The position numbers were made by a program, and so were the translations under genes. Source: Frankiaceae bacterium (lineage in GTDB: Bacteria > Actinomycetota > Actinomycetes > Mycobacteriales > SCTD01). Taken from it: a stretch of 39,206 bases of DNA. The stretch spans positions 1-39,206 of the forward strand of contig CANKBT010000002.1 in the NCBI GenBank assembly GCA_947479995.1, written 5' to 3'. Positions 29,964-37,714 of this stretch are shown here, one piece after another. The first letter of the stretch is position 1, and the number at the start of each line of letters is the position of its first letter. The notes beneath the pieces are model-generated. The model was not told where the DNA came from, searched no databases, and worked only from the letters and a program-made list of their open reading frames with translations.

Positions 29964-30503
29964 GTGGCTCTCCTCCTGGGTGATGGTGAACGCCTCGCCA
30001 GAGAGGTCGAGGACGGGTGTGGGGTCGCTGCTCAGGTCGACCGCCTGCCACGGGCCCATGCCGGTGACGCGCGGGTCGGCGGTGAGCAGGACGTGCTGCA
30101 GCGCCCGCGGCCAGGTGCGGCCGTCGGCGCGCTCGAGGGACTCGACGATGCGGGCGCTGACGCCGAGGCGGGGCATGCGCTCCACGAGCTCGGCGGCGTC
30201 GGGCGCCAGGTCGATCAGGCCGTACAGCCCGTCGTCGCGGACCTCGACGCGGCGGACCTCGCCGCGCATCCGCGTCGGGTCCATGTTGTGCGCGTTGGCC
30301 GGGTCGGCGAGGACGGCCGGGACCGCGTCGTACGCCTGCTCGTCGAAGGCGCGCGCCAGGTCGGTGAGGTACGGGCGGTCGAAGGTGAGCCGCCGGCCCT
30401 GGTAGGTGATGCCGCCCAGCGGCAGGATCTGCTTCCAGTACAGCCGGGCGCCCGCCTTGGCCGACGTGCTGTCGGTCCGCGGGGTGAGCAGCGCGCGGGT
30501 CAC
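29322..30503 (-). CDS. Capsid maturation protease with fused scaffold
   Basis: 393 residues, GTG 30503, overlapping the upstream stop by 4 bases. Residues 1 to about 160 are the protease part (LPLGGITYQGRRLTFDRPYL, AHNMDPTRMRGEVRRVEVRD, PRLGVSARIVESLERADGR, ALQHVLLTADPRVTGMGPW). His72, Ser116 and His137 are candidates for the catalytic set of a herpes-like/Mu I-like capsid protease. Residues 160-393 form a scaffold-like helical region with a Pro/Ala-rich linker. A single polypeptide would act as protease and scaffold; the internal start supplies scaffold alone. It precedes the decoration and capsid genes. Confidence 0.78.
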   Translation of the reverse strand: MTRALLTPRTDSTSAKAGARLYWKQILPLGGITYQGRRLTFDRPYLTDLARAFDEQAYDAVPAVLADPANAHNMDPTRMRGEVRRVEVRDDGLYGLIDLAPDAAELVERMPRLGVSARIVESLERADGRTWPRALQHVLLTADPRVTGMGPWQAVDLSSDPTPVLDLSGEAFTITQEESHMATLTENEEKVLAALLAKKTPADAPAPKEAITTGPAPVVVTAPPAPAAPVVTPKADELPDDPDSWTDEQLNAFIDGLLKDAPVEPVAPAAPEPVGASLSTPLAGDERARIAALELSVAQSRWRDERQNWVAAGVPPHLLDKAAPVLSVPAAGQIDLSNGTSVDPFSVIRDLLDAAKGTVDLSAEQGSGRGVDTSQPTTLEAVKTSETYKNWSF

Positions 30504-31132
30504 GAGGCCCTCCTCATCGGCTTGCCGGCGGCGCGGAGCGCGTCGTACGCGCCGGGCCGGACGCCACGGGCGCGAGCGGCCTTGACCATGCGGCGCTTCT
30601 GCTCGGTCGTGAGCTTCGACAGGTCGAGGCCGCGGGTAGGCGTCGACAGCGCGACGGCGTCGTCGGCGGCGGCGCGCGAGGCCGGCACGACCTTGCCGGT
30701 GCGATCGACCGCGTGGCCTTTCGGCATGGGGTTGCGCGCCAGCCAGGCGGCGCGCTGGGCGGGCTCGAGTCGGTTCAGCGCGTCGGCGGTGTCCTTGGCC
30801 AGCTTCGCCTCGGCGCGCTCGGCGTCGCGCTTGGCCTTCTCGGCGGCCGCCGCGGCCTTGCGGTCGGCGGCCTTCTTGTCGCTGGCGGCCTTCTTCGACG
30901 CGGCCTTGCCGGCTGCGGCGGCCCGGCCGATGCTGCCGTCACGCAGCCCGTTGATCTGGCGCTTGGTGGCGTCGTTCAGGGAGCCGGTCTGCTGCAGTCC
31001 GCGGCGCTTCTGGAAGTCGCGGATCTGCTCCTCGGTCTTCTTCGACGTCGACGTGCTGCCGCTGGTGGTGCCGGACGCGGGAGCGAACTGGCCGCCCTGC
31101 GGGCTGCCGGCGGGCTGGTGGGTGACGGGCAT
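30500..31132 (-). CDS. Basic Lys/Ala-rich capsid-region protein
   Basis: 210 residues from ATG 31132, which overlaps the stop of the upstream gene. The start HQPAGSPQGGQFAP is a recurring N-terminal motif in actinobacterial phage proteins near the portal. A short part (EEQIRDFQKRRGLQQTGSLN) resembles a peptidoglycan-binding-like fold. The middle is a long Lys/Ala-rich basic helix (about 75-125). The end RGLDLSKLTTEQKRRMVKAA is helical. It may be an internal head protein or DNA-binding ejection protein. Function unknown; longer upstream frames are shadows. Confidence 0.62.
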   Translation of the reverse strand: MPVTHQPAGSPQGGQFAPASGTTSGSTSTSKKTEEQIRDFQKRRGLQQTGSLNDATKRQINGLRDGSIGRAAAAGKAASKKAASDKKAADRKAAAAAEKAKRDAERAEAKLAKDTADALNRLEPAQRAAWLARNPMPKGHAVDRTGKVVPASRAAADDAVALSTPTRGLDLSKLTTEQKRRMVKAARARGVRPGAYDALRAAGKPMRRAS

Positions 31133-31413
31133 CAGCGTGCTCCTGCCGCGCGGGCCTTGAGCGCTTCCCACTGCGCGAGCGCCTGGACGGCCTGCGCGCG
31201 GCTGCCGGCGTTGACGTTCTGCACGCCCGGGTAATTGAGGTCGCCGGTCGCGACGAAGCGCTTGACGATGTTGATCGCGACGGGGATCGCGCGGCTGATC
31301 GGCATGCCCTTGCGCTCGTGCAGAGCGACGGCGATGCGCTCGATGTACGGCGGCAGCCCGCCGCCGCGCTCCACCCAGTTGGCGCGTGGCGACCTGTCGA
31401 GCGCACCGGGCAT
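31132..31413 (-). CDS. Small conserved phage head-region protein
   Basis: 93 residues from ATG 31413. The segment ANWVERGGGLPPYIERIAVA followed by LHERKGMPISRAIPVAINIV is a recurring motif in actinobacterial phages, usually beside MuF or capsid genes. The last part (AQAVQALAQWEALKARAAGA) is helical. It overlaps both neighbours (ATG of one, stop of the next). A role in head assembly is likely from position, but no biochemical function is known to me. Confidence 0.7.
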   Translation of the reverse strand: MPGALDRSPRANWVERGGGLPPYIERIAVALHERKGMPISRAIPVAINIVKRFVATGDLNYPGVQNVNAGSRAQAVQALAQWEALKARAAGAR

Positions 31414-32123
31414 CACGCGGCTCCTTCGGTCGGGGTGTCCTGCTGCTGCAGGTAGGCCGCGTAGGCCTCGTCGGTGCTGACGCGGGTGGCGTGCGCCGGG
31501 CCGGGCGTGCACCGGCAGGTCCCGCCGTGGCGGGTGCCGGGCCAGCCAGCGGCGGGCGGCCGGTCGGCGGTGAAGTTCGTGCGGTCCAGCGCGGCGCAGT
31601 CCGGCGTGGTGCGCGGGTCGCGGCGGGCGTACCAGCCGAGGACACGGCCGTGGTCGCGGGTGGCGACCTCAACGCGGGCGCCGGCGCGCATCCGGCGAGC
31701 CTGGGCGGCGGTGTGTGCGTCGTAGTGGCGACGCTCGGCCTCGACGGCGACCGCGAGGGACTGCGGGTTGTTCGCTGCGGCGGTGAGGCGGCGGGACGCG
31801 GCGAGCAGGTAGCGGGCGCGCATGCCGGGCTCGCCGGACAGCACCTGCGCGATGGGCTGCCGGTCGGCGTTCCGCGGGGTCGTCGCAACCTTGAGGCGCA
31901 GCGTGCGCGCTACGCGGGCCGGCGGCGACTGAGTGGCGAGGCGGACGGCGGCGGCCGCGGCGGCCGGGCTGACGCCGAGCGGCCCGAGCAGCGTGCGGAC
32001 CCGTGGGGTGAGGGCGGCGGCGCTGAAGCCGGCGGCGAGGAGCGCGGCGAGAGCGACGATCGCCCGGCGCTCGGCAGGCGTCGGCTCGGCGGGCTCGGTG
32101 TGCGGGGGCTGCGGGCTGGTCAC
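31413..32123 (-). CDS. MuF-like head morphogenesis protein
   Basis: 236 residues, GTG 32123, overlapping the portal stop by 4 bases. The C-terminal region carries the MuF signature: GWYARRDPRTTPDCAALDRT, then PPAAGWPGTRHGGTCRCTPG with paired Cys/His that probably bind zinc. The N-terminal part is helical (VALAALLAAGFSAAALTPRV, then RYLLAASRRLTAAANNPQSL). MuF-type minor head proteins attach to the portal and are injected or structural. Immediate downstream location to the portal is diagnostic. No extra toxin domain is fused to the C-terminus. Confidence 0.8.
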   Translation of the reverse strand: MTSPQPPHTEPAEPTPAERRAIVALAALLAAGFSAAALTPRVRTLLGPLGVSPAAAAAAVRLATQSPPARVARTLRLKVATTPRNADRQPIAQVLSGEPGMRARYLLAASRRLTAAANNPQSLAVAVEAERRHYDAHTAAQARRMRAGARVEVATRDHGRVLGWYARRDPRTTPDCAALDRTNFTADRPPAAGWPGTRHGGTCRCTPGPAHATRVSTDEAYAAYLQQQDTPTEGAA

Positions 32124-33529
32124 GCCGCTCGGGCGGCGTCGCGCGCGAGCACGAGACGTGCGGCGCGCTCGGTCGTGCGAGCCACCTGCGCGACCTGCTC
32201 GACCGGGCTGCTGTCGACGGTCGGTCGCTCAGGCTGCAGCGCCCGGCGGACCCGGTCGACGTCGAGCTCGAGGTACCCAGCCACCTTGACGATGAGCTGC
32301 TCGACGAACTCGGGCGGCACGACGCTGCGCTCGCTCGGGTCGGCGAGAGCCTGCAGCAGCTCGACGGTGGTGGCGAGGTCGACCTCGCGCAGCGGGGCGA
32401 AGCGCATGCGCGGCGAGGGGGCGTCGGCGCCGAAGTTCCAGCGGACGAGGTCGGCGACGAGGTAGGACGTGTTGGTCGCGGCGATCTCGCGCAGCACCGA
32501 GTCCCGGCCGGCGGTGAACAGGTCGGTGGCGTCGCGGCTCAGCGCGTAGGACCCGCCGCTCTTGCCGGGGTCGGTGAGGTTCGAGAAGCCGGCGAGGACG
32601 CTGGTGGCCTGCTCGGCGGACAGCCAGTCGAGCGCGGCCTGGAACTGGCTGGCGCCCTGGCCGTTGCTGTCGAAGGCCGCGAGCGACCAGCCGGCCGGGA
32701 GCGGCAGCACGCCACCGGAGCGCAGCCCGGCGGCCATCCGCCCCGCACGGTTCAGCTCGTCGGTCTGCTGCGGCGTCGCGTCGGTGGTGATGGTGCTGCT
32801 CGGGAACGACACGTTCTCGAGGAACTTCCACCACAGGAAGCGGATCTTGCGCTTCGTGTCCGCGATGAGCCATGTCAGCTCGAGGTCGGACGCGCCCCAC
32901 AGCGGGTTGCGGTGCTGGCCGTGGATGTAGACCAGCGAGCGCGGCGGGCCGAGGGTGACGGTCTGCGTGCCGGCGACGCGCTGCCCGCCGCGGCCGTCGT
33001 CCTCGACCTTCGGCACCTGCTGGCTGAAGCCGCGGTACGCGCCGGTGCGGACGTCGCGCTGCAGCGTGCACGTCGCCGCCGGGCGCCAGGCGATCTTGTC
33101 GTAGCCGACACGGCCATCAGGGGTGGCCCGCCAGACCTTCTCGAAGTACGCGCGGCGCTGCCAGACGGCGGCGGTCTGCTGCGCGAGGACCAGGTCGAGG
33201 GGGACGCCCATGCCGCCGGCGTTCGCCGGGCGGGTGAGGTGTTCGCGGACCCACTCGGTCTGGCCGCGGTCGCCGTCGGGCGCGTCGAACAGCGGCACCG
33301 CACCGCGCAGCGGCAGCGTCAGGGCCTGCTCGAGCATCGCGGCCTTGCCGTCGGTGGACAGCATCCGCTCGAGCTGCTCGACCGTCGGGGGCTTCCAGCC
33401 GTCGAGGCCCTCGTACGCCAGGTCCCAGCGGGCGTGTGCGTGCGGCTGGGCGCTGCCGGTCTCGCCGGCGTCGATGAGGTCGGCGGCGGTGCGGATGCGC
33501 TCGGCCGGGAGGCGGTCGGGCTGCGTCAT
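32120..33529 (-). CDS. Portal protein (DUF935/Mu gp29-like)
   Basis: 469 residues from ATG 33529 with GGAGGG upstream; an extended frame to 33727 runs through the noncoding gap and is not supported. The protein shows a portal core: GGMGVPLDLVLAQQTAAVWQ, VWRATPDGRVGYDKIAWRPA, RSLVYIHGQHRNPLWGASDL (typical 'YxHGxxRNPxG' loop), IADTKRKIRFLWWKFLENVS and ELVADLVRWNFG-like helix VADLVRWNFGADAPSPRMRF. This is the DUF935-type portal seen with MuF partners. Twelve copies form the vertex through which DNA is packaged. Confidence 0.88.
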   Translation of the reverse strand: MTQPDRLPAERIRTAADLIDAGETGSAQPHAHARWDLAYEGLDGWKPPTVEQLERMLSTDGKAAMLEQALTLPLRGAVPLFDAPDGDRGQTEWVREHLTRPANAGGMGVPLDLVLAQQTAAVWQRRAYFEKVWRATPDGRVGYDKIAWRPAATCTLQRDVRTGAYRGFSQQVPKVEDDGRGGQRVAGTQTVTLGPPRSLVYIHGQHRNPLWGASDLELTWLIADTKRKIRFLWWKFLENVSFPSSTITTDATPQQTDELNRAGRMAAGLRSGGVLPLPAGWSLAAFDSNGQGASQFQAALDWLSAEQATSVLAGFSNLTDPGKSGGSYALSRDATDLFTAGRDSVLREIAATNTSYLVADLVRWNFGADAPSPRMRFAPLREVDLATTVELLQALADPSERSVVPPEFVEQLIVKVAGYLELDVDRVRRALQPERPTVDSSPVEQVAQVARTTERAARLVLARDAARAA

Positions 33530-33557
33530 GGCTGCCCTCCCGAGCGATGTGGTTGGT

Positions 33558-33635
33558 CTCGACGGGGCGGCGGGGGTGTCGTGCCCGGCGAACCGCGGGG
33601 TGGGCGGTGGTGGGCGCGCGGGCCGCCCCGTCGAG
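33558..33635. repeat. Perfect 14-base inverted repeat in the gap before portal
   Basis: CTCGACGGGGCGGC (33558-33571) and GCCGCCCCGTCGAG (33622-33635) are exact inverted copies, 50 bases apart, in the 215-base gap between the portal gene and the plus-strand small gene. They could fold into a long hairpin in the portal leader RNA or bind a dimeric regulator. The gap has no other recognisable gene. Confidence 0.55.
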
Positions 33636-33643
33636 GTTTGAGT

Positions 33644-33660
33644 CCCTCGTTGTGCGAGGG
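33644..33660. terminator. Short stem-loop upstream of portal
   Basis: CCCTCG (33644-33649) and CGAGGG (33655-33660) form a 6-pair stem with a 5-base loop (TTGTG). It lies between the terminase/small-gene region and the portal leader. It may end or attenuate transcripts; there is no T-tract. Confidence 0.35.
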
Positions 33661-33744
33661 CGATGTGGCGACAGCCGGTCATAGAAGAAGCGGCTGGCGC
33701 CAAGGCGGCGATGCGCGGCGGCAACATCTGGCACCGTCGCCGCC

Positions 33745-33915
33745 ATGCCTCAGTTCAAGTACGAGTCCGAGAACCGCCCCGGCATGGGGACCTGGTACCG
33801 CTGGCACTGCAAGGAGTGCGGGCGCCGAGGCGACCTGAAGATCGACCGGCCGGTCGCCATGCGCGACGCGAAGGAGAGCCACGGCTACGGCCCGTGCCGG
33901 CAGTCGCGCATCTAG
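33745..33915 (+). CDS. 56-residue zinc-ribbon-like protein on the opposite strand
   Basis: A plus-strand gene inside the minus-strand late operon: ATG 33745 to TAG 33913-33915. The product begins MPQFKYESENRPGMGTWYRW, then HCKECGRRGDLKID and ends GYGPCRQSRI. His-Cys-x-x-Cys and a late Cys give a possible zinc site. Its stop interlocks with the terminase stop in a shared CTAG. No ribosome site precedes it, so it would be leaderless. Reality is supported by the metal-ligand pattern and by filling the gap exactly to the terminase end. It could be an early or lysogenic gene. Confidence 0.55.
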   Translation: MPQFKYESENRPGMGTWYRWHCKECGRRGDLKIDRPVAMRDAKESHGYGPCRQSRI

Positions 33916-35372
33916 CCCCAGGCGACGAAGCCGCCCGGCGCGTCGTCGTCGCGGTACGCGTGCTGCACGACCTCGCCGCCACCGGCTGGCGGGGCGGTCG
34001 GACGCAACTCGGTCAGCGCCCACACGAGCGCGTCGAGGGCGTTCGGTGACGGCTCGCCCGCGGCGCCGGTGAAGCTCGTGAGCTGGTCCTCGAGCTGCTC
34101 GTGGTCACCGACATGCACGACGCCCGGGCGGGTGTAGAGCGCAGCGGCCGGCTCGGCGCGGGTGCGCTTGCCCTGTGTCGCGTCGACGACCTTGACGGGC
34201 AGCGTCGGGTCCAGGGTGCGAAACAGGTCGACGAGCCAGCGGCCGCCGTGGTTCTTCTCGACGACGACCCGGTCGGCGCCGTGCAGGTCGAACAGCCGGC
34301 GTGCCTCGCGGACCTGGGCGGCCGGGCCGAGCGCCCGGTCACCGAGCAGGTCGGCGGAGTGCAGGACGCGCGCGCGGTGGTCGAGGTGCATGGCGACGAC
34401 CGCGAAGCCGACGCCGTCGCCGTCCTTCTCGCCGTCGGACGGGTCGAGGGCAACGACCGTGCGGCCGAGGAGCTCAACGCGCAGGTCCTCGGGGCGCTCG
34501 CTCACGATGAGCCCGAGCTGCTCGCGCTCGGCCTTATCGGGGTCGCGGGTCCACAGCGCGCCGTCGGCCTCGTCGAGGACCTCGCCGTCGAGCTCCTGCC
34601 GGCCGAGCCGGGTGCCCTCGAGCAGGCGCATGCGGGTGAGCGCGGCGCCGGCGAGGTTCGCCATGTTGTCGCGGGTGTGCAGCAGGCTCGTGCGCGTCGG
34701 GCCGTGGGGATCGGCGAGCGCCGCGGTGAGCAGGCGCTTGACGAGCGCCAGGCCGGGGCGGCCGGCCTTCGGCGTGCCCGAGGCGATGATCTTCGCGGGG
34801 GCCTTGCGGACGGCGAAGCCGATCGACTCGTCCCAGGCGGTGGCCCACTGCTTCCATAGGCCGATCTCGTCGGCCCACACGCCGCGCAGGTTCTTGCCTT
34901 GCAGGCGCAGCGCCCCGTCGTCGGCGCCGTCGCCGTAGACGACTCCGCCGTCGCGCAGGAACAGCTCGCAGGTCGAGCGGTTCCAGCGCAGGATGTGCGG
35001 GCCGCGCTCGAGGAGCTCACCGCCGGGCCCGACCCGGCCGCCGAGGGCGCGGATGAGCCCGCTGTCCTGGGACTCGAAGCAGGTGGTGCGGACGTCGCCG
35101 AGGGTCGGGGCCACGACGCCCCACTCGCCGCCTGGGTGGGCGACGATGAGCTCGGCGAAAGCGTTAGCGCACGTCCAGGTCTTGCCGGCTCCGCGACCGC
35201 CTCGGACGTACCAAACGTCGTAGTCGCCGGTGGGGGGCAGCTGGATCGGGCGGGCCTTGAGGCGCCAGCCGAACGGGTCGAAGACGGCGGGCGGCTCGGG
35301 CTGCGGCTCGGGCGGGCTGAAGGCCTCGGCCATGCGCAGCAGGTCGGCGCGGACGTCTGCGGAGAGGGTCAC
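33912..35372 (-). CDS. Terminase large subunit
   Basis: 486 residues from GTG 35372, with AAGGTGG upstream. The ATPase has Walker A GGRGAGKT (58-65) and Walker B VWADE (165-169). The C-terminal nuclease shows VVALDPSDG (Asp310), RVVVEKNHGG (Glu372) and NALDALVWAL (Asp447), an intact RNase H-like metal site. It pumps DNA into the head through the portal and cuts the concatemer. Length and motifs are normal. The small plus-strand gene lies between it and the portal, which is unusual. Confidence 0.95.
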   Translation of the reverse strand: MTLSADVRADLLRMAEAFSPPEPQPEPPAVFDPFGWRLKARPIQLPPTGDYDVWYVRGGRGAGKTWTCANAFAELIVAHPGGEWGVVAPTLGDVRTTCFESQDSGLIRALGGRVGPGGELLERGPHILRWNRSTCELFLRDGGVVYGDGADDGALRLQGKNLRGVWADEIGLWKQWATAWDESIGFAVRKAPAKIIASGTPKAGRPGLALVKRLLTAALADPHGPTRTSLLHTRDNMANLAGAALTRMRLLEGTRLGRQELDGEVLDEADGALWTRDPDKAEREQLGLIVSERPEDLRVELLGRTVVALDPSDGEKDGDGVGFAVVAMHLDHRARVLHSADLLGDRALGPAAQVREARRLFDLHGADRVVVEKNHGGRWLVDLFRTLDPTLPVKVVDATQGKRTRAEPAAALYTRPGVVHVGDHEQLEDQLTSFTGAAGEPSPNALDALVWALTELRPTAPPAGGGEVVQHAYRDDDAPGGFVAWG

Positions 35373-35429
35373 GACCCACCTTCGGGCACAGCGGTGCAGG
35401 GCCAAGCGTGGGACAGATGGCCGGACACG

Positions 35430-36404
35430 TCAAGCGACCGAGCGGTGGCGGCGCGTCGCGCGAGCCTCGGCCTCGGGGTACCAGACGACGAGCTCGCCCG
35501 TCTTGACCAGGCAGGCGGCCGTCACGCCGCCGCTGCTGGTGGTGGCGCGCTGCGCCCACTTGCGGACCGTCTCGACGCCGATGCCGACCGCGGCGCTGAC
35601 CTGCTTGGGCGTGCCCCAGCCTGCGGTGCTGAGCACTGCCCGACCGTCTTCGACCTTGGCGCGGCACGCCATGAGGTACTCCGCCCACGTGTAGCCCTGC
35701 TTGCACCGGCGGCAGGACCAGCGGTCGGCGAAGCCGGCGTCGGTGAGGTCGCGCTGCAGCTCGCGGGCGCCGCACTGCGAGCACTCGACGTCGGCGCGCC
35801 ACGTCGGTGTGTCGCGGCCAGTGGCGCGCTCGAGGGCGCCGACGAGGAGCCGCAGGTCGGTGCGGTACTCGGCGAACGCGGGGTGGTTATTCGCTGCCCA
35901 GCGGGTGTGGCGCTCGAGGTAGTGCGCGGCGGCGCGGACGACCTGGCGCCGGCTGCCGCTGTCCATGGCGGCGGGCTCGCGGCGGGTGTTCCGCCAGTCG
36001 TCCTCCCAGGTGCAGAGGGTCCAGTCGGCGGAGGGCGTGTCGTCGGTGGTCTCGGCGTCGACGCTGACGCCCATGCCGCCGGGCGCGAGGAGCACGAGGG
36101 CGTCGCCGCCGAGGAGGGGCTGCTCGTCGGTGCCGCTGACGCGCTGCTGGTCGTACGCGCTGCTGCCGGCGGGCCGGCCGAGGCTGCCGGGGAGCCAGGC
36201 GTACAGGTGCAGGACCGTGGCGAGGTCGGTCTGGGCGGCGCTGATGCAGCGCTCGCAGGTGTTGCCCTCGCGCTTGGTGAGGCTGCGCGCGCAGATGCTG
36301 CAGAGCGGGTGCTCGGCCTCGAGCGCGTGCGCGTGCTGCTGCTCGCGCTCAGTGCCGTCGGCATCGCGGTCGGGCTGCCAGTCGCAGCGGGCGCAGCGCG
36401 TCAC
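35430..36404 (-). CDS. Zinc-finger and helix-turn-helix DNA-binding protein
   Basis: 324 residues from GTG 36404 with GAGGAG upstream. It has three Cys clusters: CARCDW near the start, CSICARSLTKREGNTCERC (about 36-54) and CSQCGARE followed by CRRCKQGYTW (about 210-240). The C-terminal part contains a helix-turn-helix (TPKQVSAAVGIGVETVRKWA). This combination occurs in actinobacterial phages just before the terminase gene. It could be a regulator or contribute to recognition of the packaging site. Metal binding and DNA binding are inferred from the motifs. Confidence 0.75.
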   Translation of the reverse strand: MTRCARCDWQPDRDADGTEREQQHAHALEAEHPLCSICARSLTKREGNTCERCISAAQTDLATVLHLYAWLPGSLGRPAGSSAYDQQRVSGTDEQPLLGGDALVLLAPGGMGVSVDAETTDDTPSADWTLCTWEDDWRNTRREPAAMDSGSRRQVVRAAAHYLERHTRWAANNHPAFAEYRTDLRLLVGALERATGRDTPTWRADVECSQCGARELQRDLTDAGFADRWSCRRCKQGYTWAEYLMACRAKVEDGRAVLSTAGWGTPKQVSAAVGIGVETVRKWAQRATTSSGGVTAACLVKTGELVVWYPEAEARATRRHRSVA

Positions 36405-36538
36405 GGCGTCTCCTCGGGCTCGTGATCGGGCTCGGCGTCGAAGCCGGGGCACGGGTCGGCGGGCGGGCAGGCGCGGCAGTCGCCGGCCGGGACGGTGTGC
36501 GCGACCCGGTAGTGGCCACAGAGGGCGCAGGGCGTCAC
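36401..36538 (-). CDS. 45-residue double zinc-knuckle protein
   Basis: GTG 36538 to TGA 36401-36403, overlapping both neighbours by 4 bases. The product TPCALCGHYRVAHT...GDCRACPP...PCPGF has Cys-x-x-Cys-x-His, His, Cys-x-x-Cys and a late Cys, enough for one or two small zinc sites. The end EPEETP encodes the ribosome site of the next gene. I do not know its role. Confidence 0.62.
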   Translation of the reverse strand: MTPCALCGHYRVAHTVPAGDCRACPPADPCPGFDAEPDHEPEETP

Positions 36539-37191
36539 GCGATCTCGCCGCCGAGCGCGAGGAGCTCGGCGTGCACGAGCGGCCCGACGGTCTCGGGTGA
36601 CAGCTCGGGCACCGGGTGGCCGACGGCCTTCTCGACCGCGGCCTGCCGGTTGGCTAGGACCCGCTGGATGAGCAGGACCATCGCGTCGACCCGGCGGCCC
36701 TCGAGGCGGAGCCGGGCCTCGTTGATCCCGAGGTGCGCGAGCCGGACGAGCAGGTCGTCGCAGTCCCGCCGCTGCTGCCGGAGCAGCTTGGTCCAGACGC
36801 TGTCGCCGGCGCGCTCGACTGGGAGCGCCCCGACCTGCTGCTCGAGCCAGCGGACGGCGGCGAGCTGCTTGGCGGCGGACAGCTGCAGCTCGGCGTGGAC
36901 GACGGGGACGGGCAGGCGGCTCGGGTCGTCGACGACGCCGAGGGTGCCGAGGAGGTCGCGGGCCTGCTGCCCCTTGGCCTGCTGCCGGGCGTTGGGGGTG
37001 CTGCCGCCGTGGTGCTTGCACAGCCCGTAGCCGAGGTGGTCGGTGCCGGCGCCAGCGCTGAGCCCGCACGGCCGGCCCTTCGCGTCGCCGCGGTAGGTGC
37101 TGGTGCTGTGCCCGGGGCAGTGCCCGGCGGGGTGGCCGGGGCAGTCGGGGTACTTGCCGGGGAGCGTGCATGGCACGAGGCCGCCGGTCAT
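36535..37191 (-). CDS. Putative terminase small subunit (HGG-motif protein)
   Basis: 218 residues from ATG 37191 with GAGGAGG upstream. The N-terminal region is rich in Cys and His (CTLPGKYPDCPGHPAGHCPG) and contains LCKHHGGSTPNARQQAKGQQ. This HGGS-PNA motif is common to many actinobacterial phage proteins encoded shortly before the large terminase and annotated as small terminase or HNH-associated. The rest is helical (LQLSAAKQLAAVRWLEQQVG, LLRQQRRDCDDLLVRLAHLG), as in oligomeric small terminases. Assignment as small terminase is by motif and position. Confidence 0.6.
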   Translation of the reverse strand: MTGGLVPCTLPGKYPDCPGHPAGHCPGHSTSTYRGDAKGRPCGLSAGAGTDHLGYGLCKHHGGSTPNARQQAKGQQARDLLGTLGVVDDPSRLPVPVVHAELQLSAAKQLAAVRWLEQQVGALPVERAGDSVWTKLLRQQRRDCDDLLVRLAHLGINEARLRLEGRRVDAMVLLIQRVLANRQAAVEKAVGHPVPELSPETVGPLVHAELLALGGEIA

Positions 37192-37562
37192 CGGTCCTCC
37201 TCGGTCGGCGGGTCGAGCAGGCCCGCGGCGAGGCGGTCGAGCGCCACGACGTTGACCCAGTGGTCGATGCGGATGCCGTGCACGTGCTGGTCGGCCAGCG
37301 CCTTGACCCGGGCGGCCGCCTCGTTCCGTCCGCGCTGCCGTTCCGCGTCGAGGTGGGGCTGCACGACAGCGAGGACGACGTCGGCGAGGTGCGGCTGCCA
37401 GTCGCACCAGTAGCCCTGCCACCCGCAGGAGCAGGCGTGCCAGCCGGGGTCGTCGGGCTTGCTGCCCTTGCGGCGGTAGTCGTAGTAGTGCGCGGCGAGC
37501 GCGTCGAGCACGAGCCACCTGCGCGACACCTCCTCGCGCAGCGCCTCGCGGTCGCCGGTCAC
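37188..37562 (-). CDS. Phage hypothetical protein with Cys-rich centre
   Basis: 124 residues from GTG 37562 with GAGGAG upstream. The first part is helical (DREALREEVSRRWLVLDALA). The centre is WHACSCGWQGYWCDWQPHLA, with three Cys, four Trp and two His, a likely metal-binding or structural knot. The helical rest is AEAQRQ-like, ending with LDPPTEEDR, in which the codons double as the next gene's ribosome site. No family known to me. It overlaps both neighbours. Confidence 0.65.
   Translation of the reverse strand: MTGDREALREEVSRRWLVLDALAAHYYDYRRKGSKPDDPGWHACSCGWQGYWCDWQPHLADVVLAVVQPHLDAERQRGRNEAAARVKALADQHVHGIRIDHWVNVVALDRLAAGLLDPPTEEDR
37197..37216 (-). repeat. Gene-junction repeat, copy 1
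   Basis: CTCCTCGGTCGGCGGGTCGA on the plus strand is identical to 37568-37587. On the minus strand it encodes the end of one gene (DPPTEE) and at the same time the GAGGAG ribosome site of the next gene. Confidence 0.7.
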
Positions 37563-37714
37563 GGCGTCTCCTCGGTCGGCGGGTCGACGCGCTCGTGGTC
37601 GGCGTTCGCCCACAACTCGGCGTAGACGAGGTCGGGGTCTTCTCCGGTAGCGCAGCGACGCAGGCTGTCGAGGAGGTCTTGGCCATGGATGACGTGCCAG
37701 CCGAGGGCGGTCAC
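37559..37714 (-). CDS. 51-residue phage protein
   Basis: GTG 37714 to TGA 37559-37561, overlapping both neighbours by 4 bases. The product TALGWHVIHGQDLLDSLRRC...LVYAELWANADHERVD is a small helical protein. Its end PPTEETP is encoded by the same 20-base junction sequence found at the end of the next gene. The frame is intact and fits exactly in the coupled series. Function unknown. Confidence 0.58.
   Translation of the reverse strand: MTALGWHVIHGQDLLDSLRRCATGEDPDLVYAELWANADHERVDPPTEETP
37568..37587 (-). repeat. Gene-junction repeat, copy 2
   Basis: Exact 20-base match to 37197-37216, again at the end of one small gene and just before the start of the next. A shorter version is at the junction near 36,401. 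Confidence 0.7.

Noticed and set aside
29302..30051. Alternative minus-strand frame over the protease/scaffold gene
   Set aside because: Arg/Gly/Pro-rich shadow in another frame without a start site. The protease frame has both coupled start and internal scaffold start.
33631..33650. GGTTTGAGTCC resembling a tRNA T-arm
   Set aside because: Stem pairing fails after two base pairs and no acceptor, D or anticodon arms can be built around it.
35405..35433. TTGACG and CACGCT (minus strand, 17-base spacing) as a promoter before the terminase gene
   Set aside because: The -10 box is poor and the gap is only 57 bases in a coupled operon, so I do not list it as a feature.
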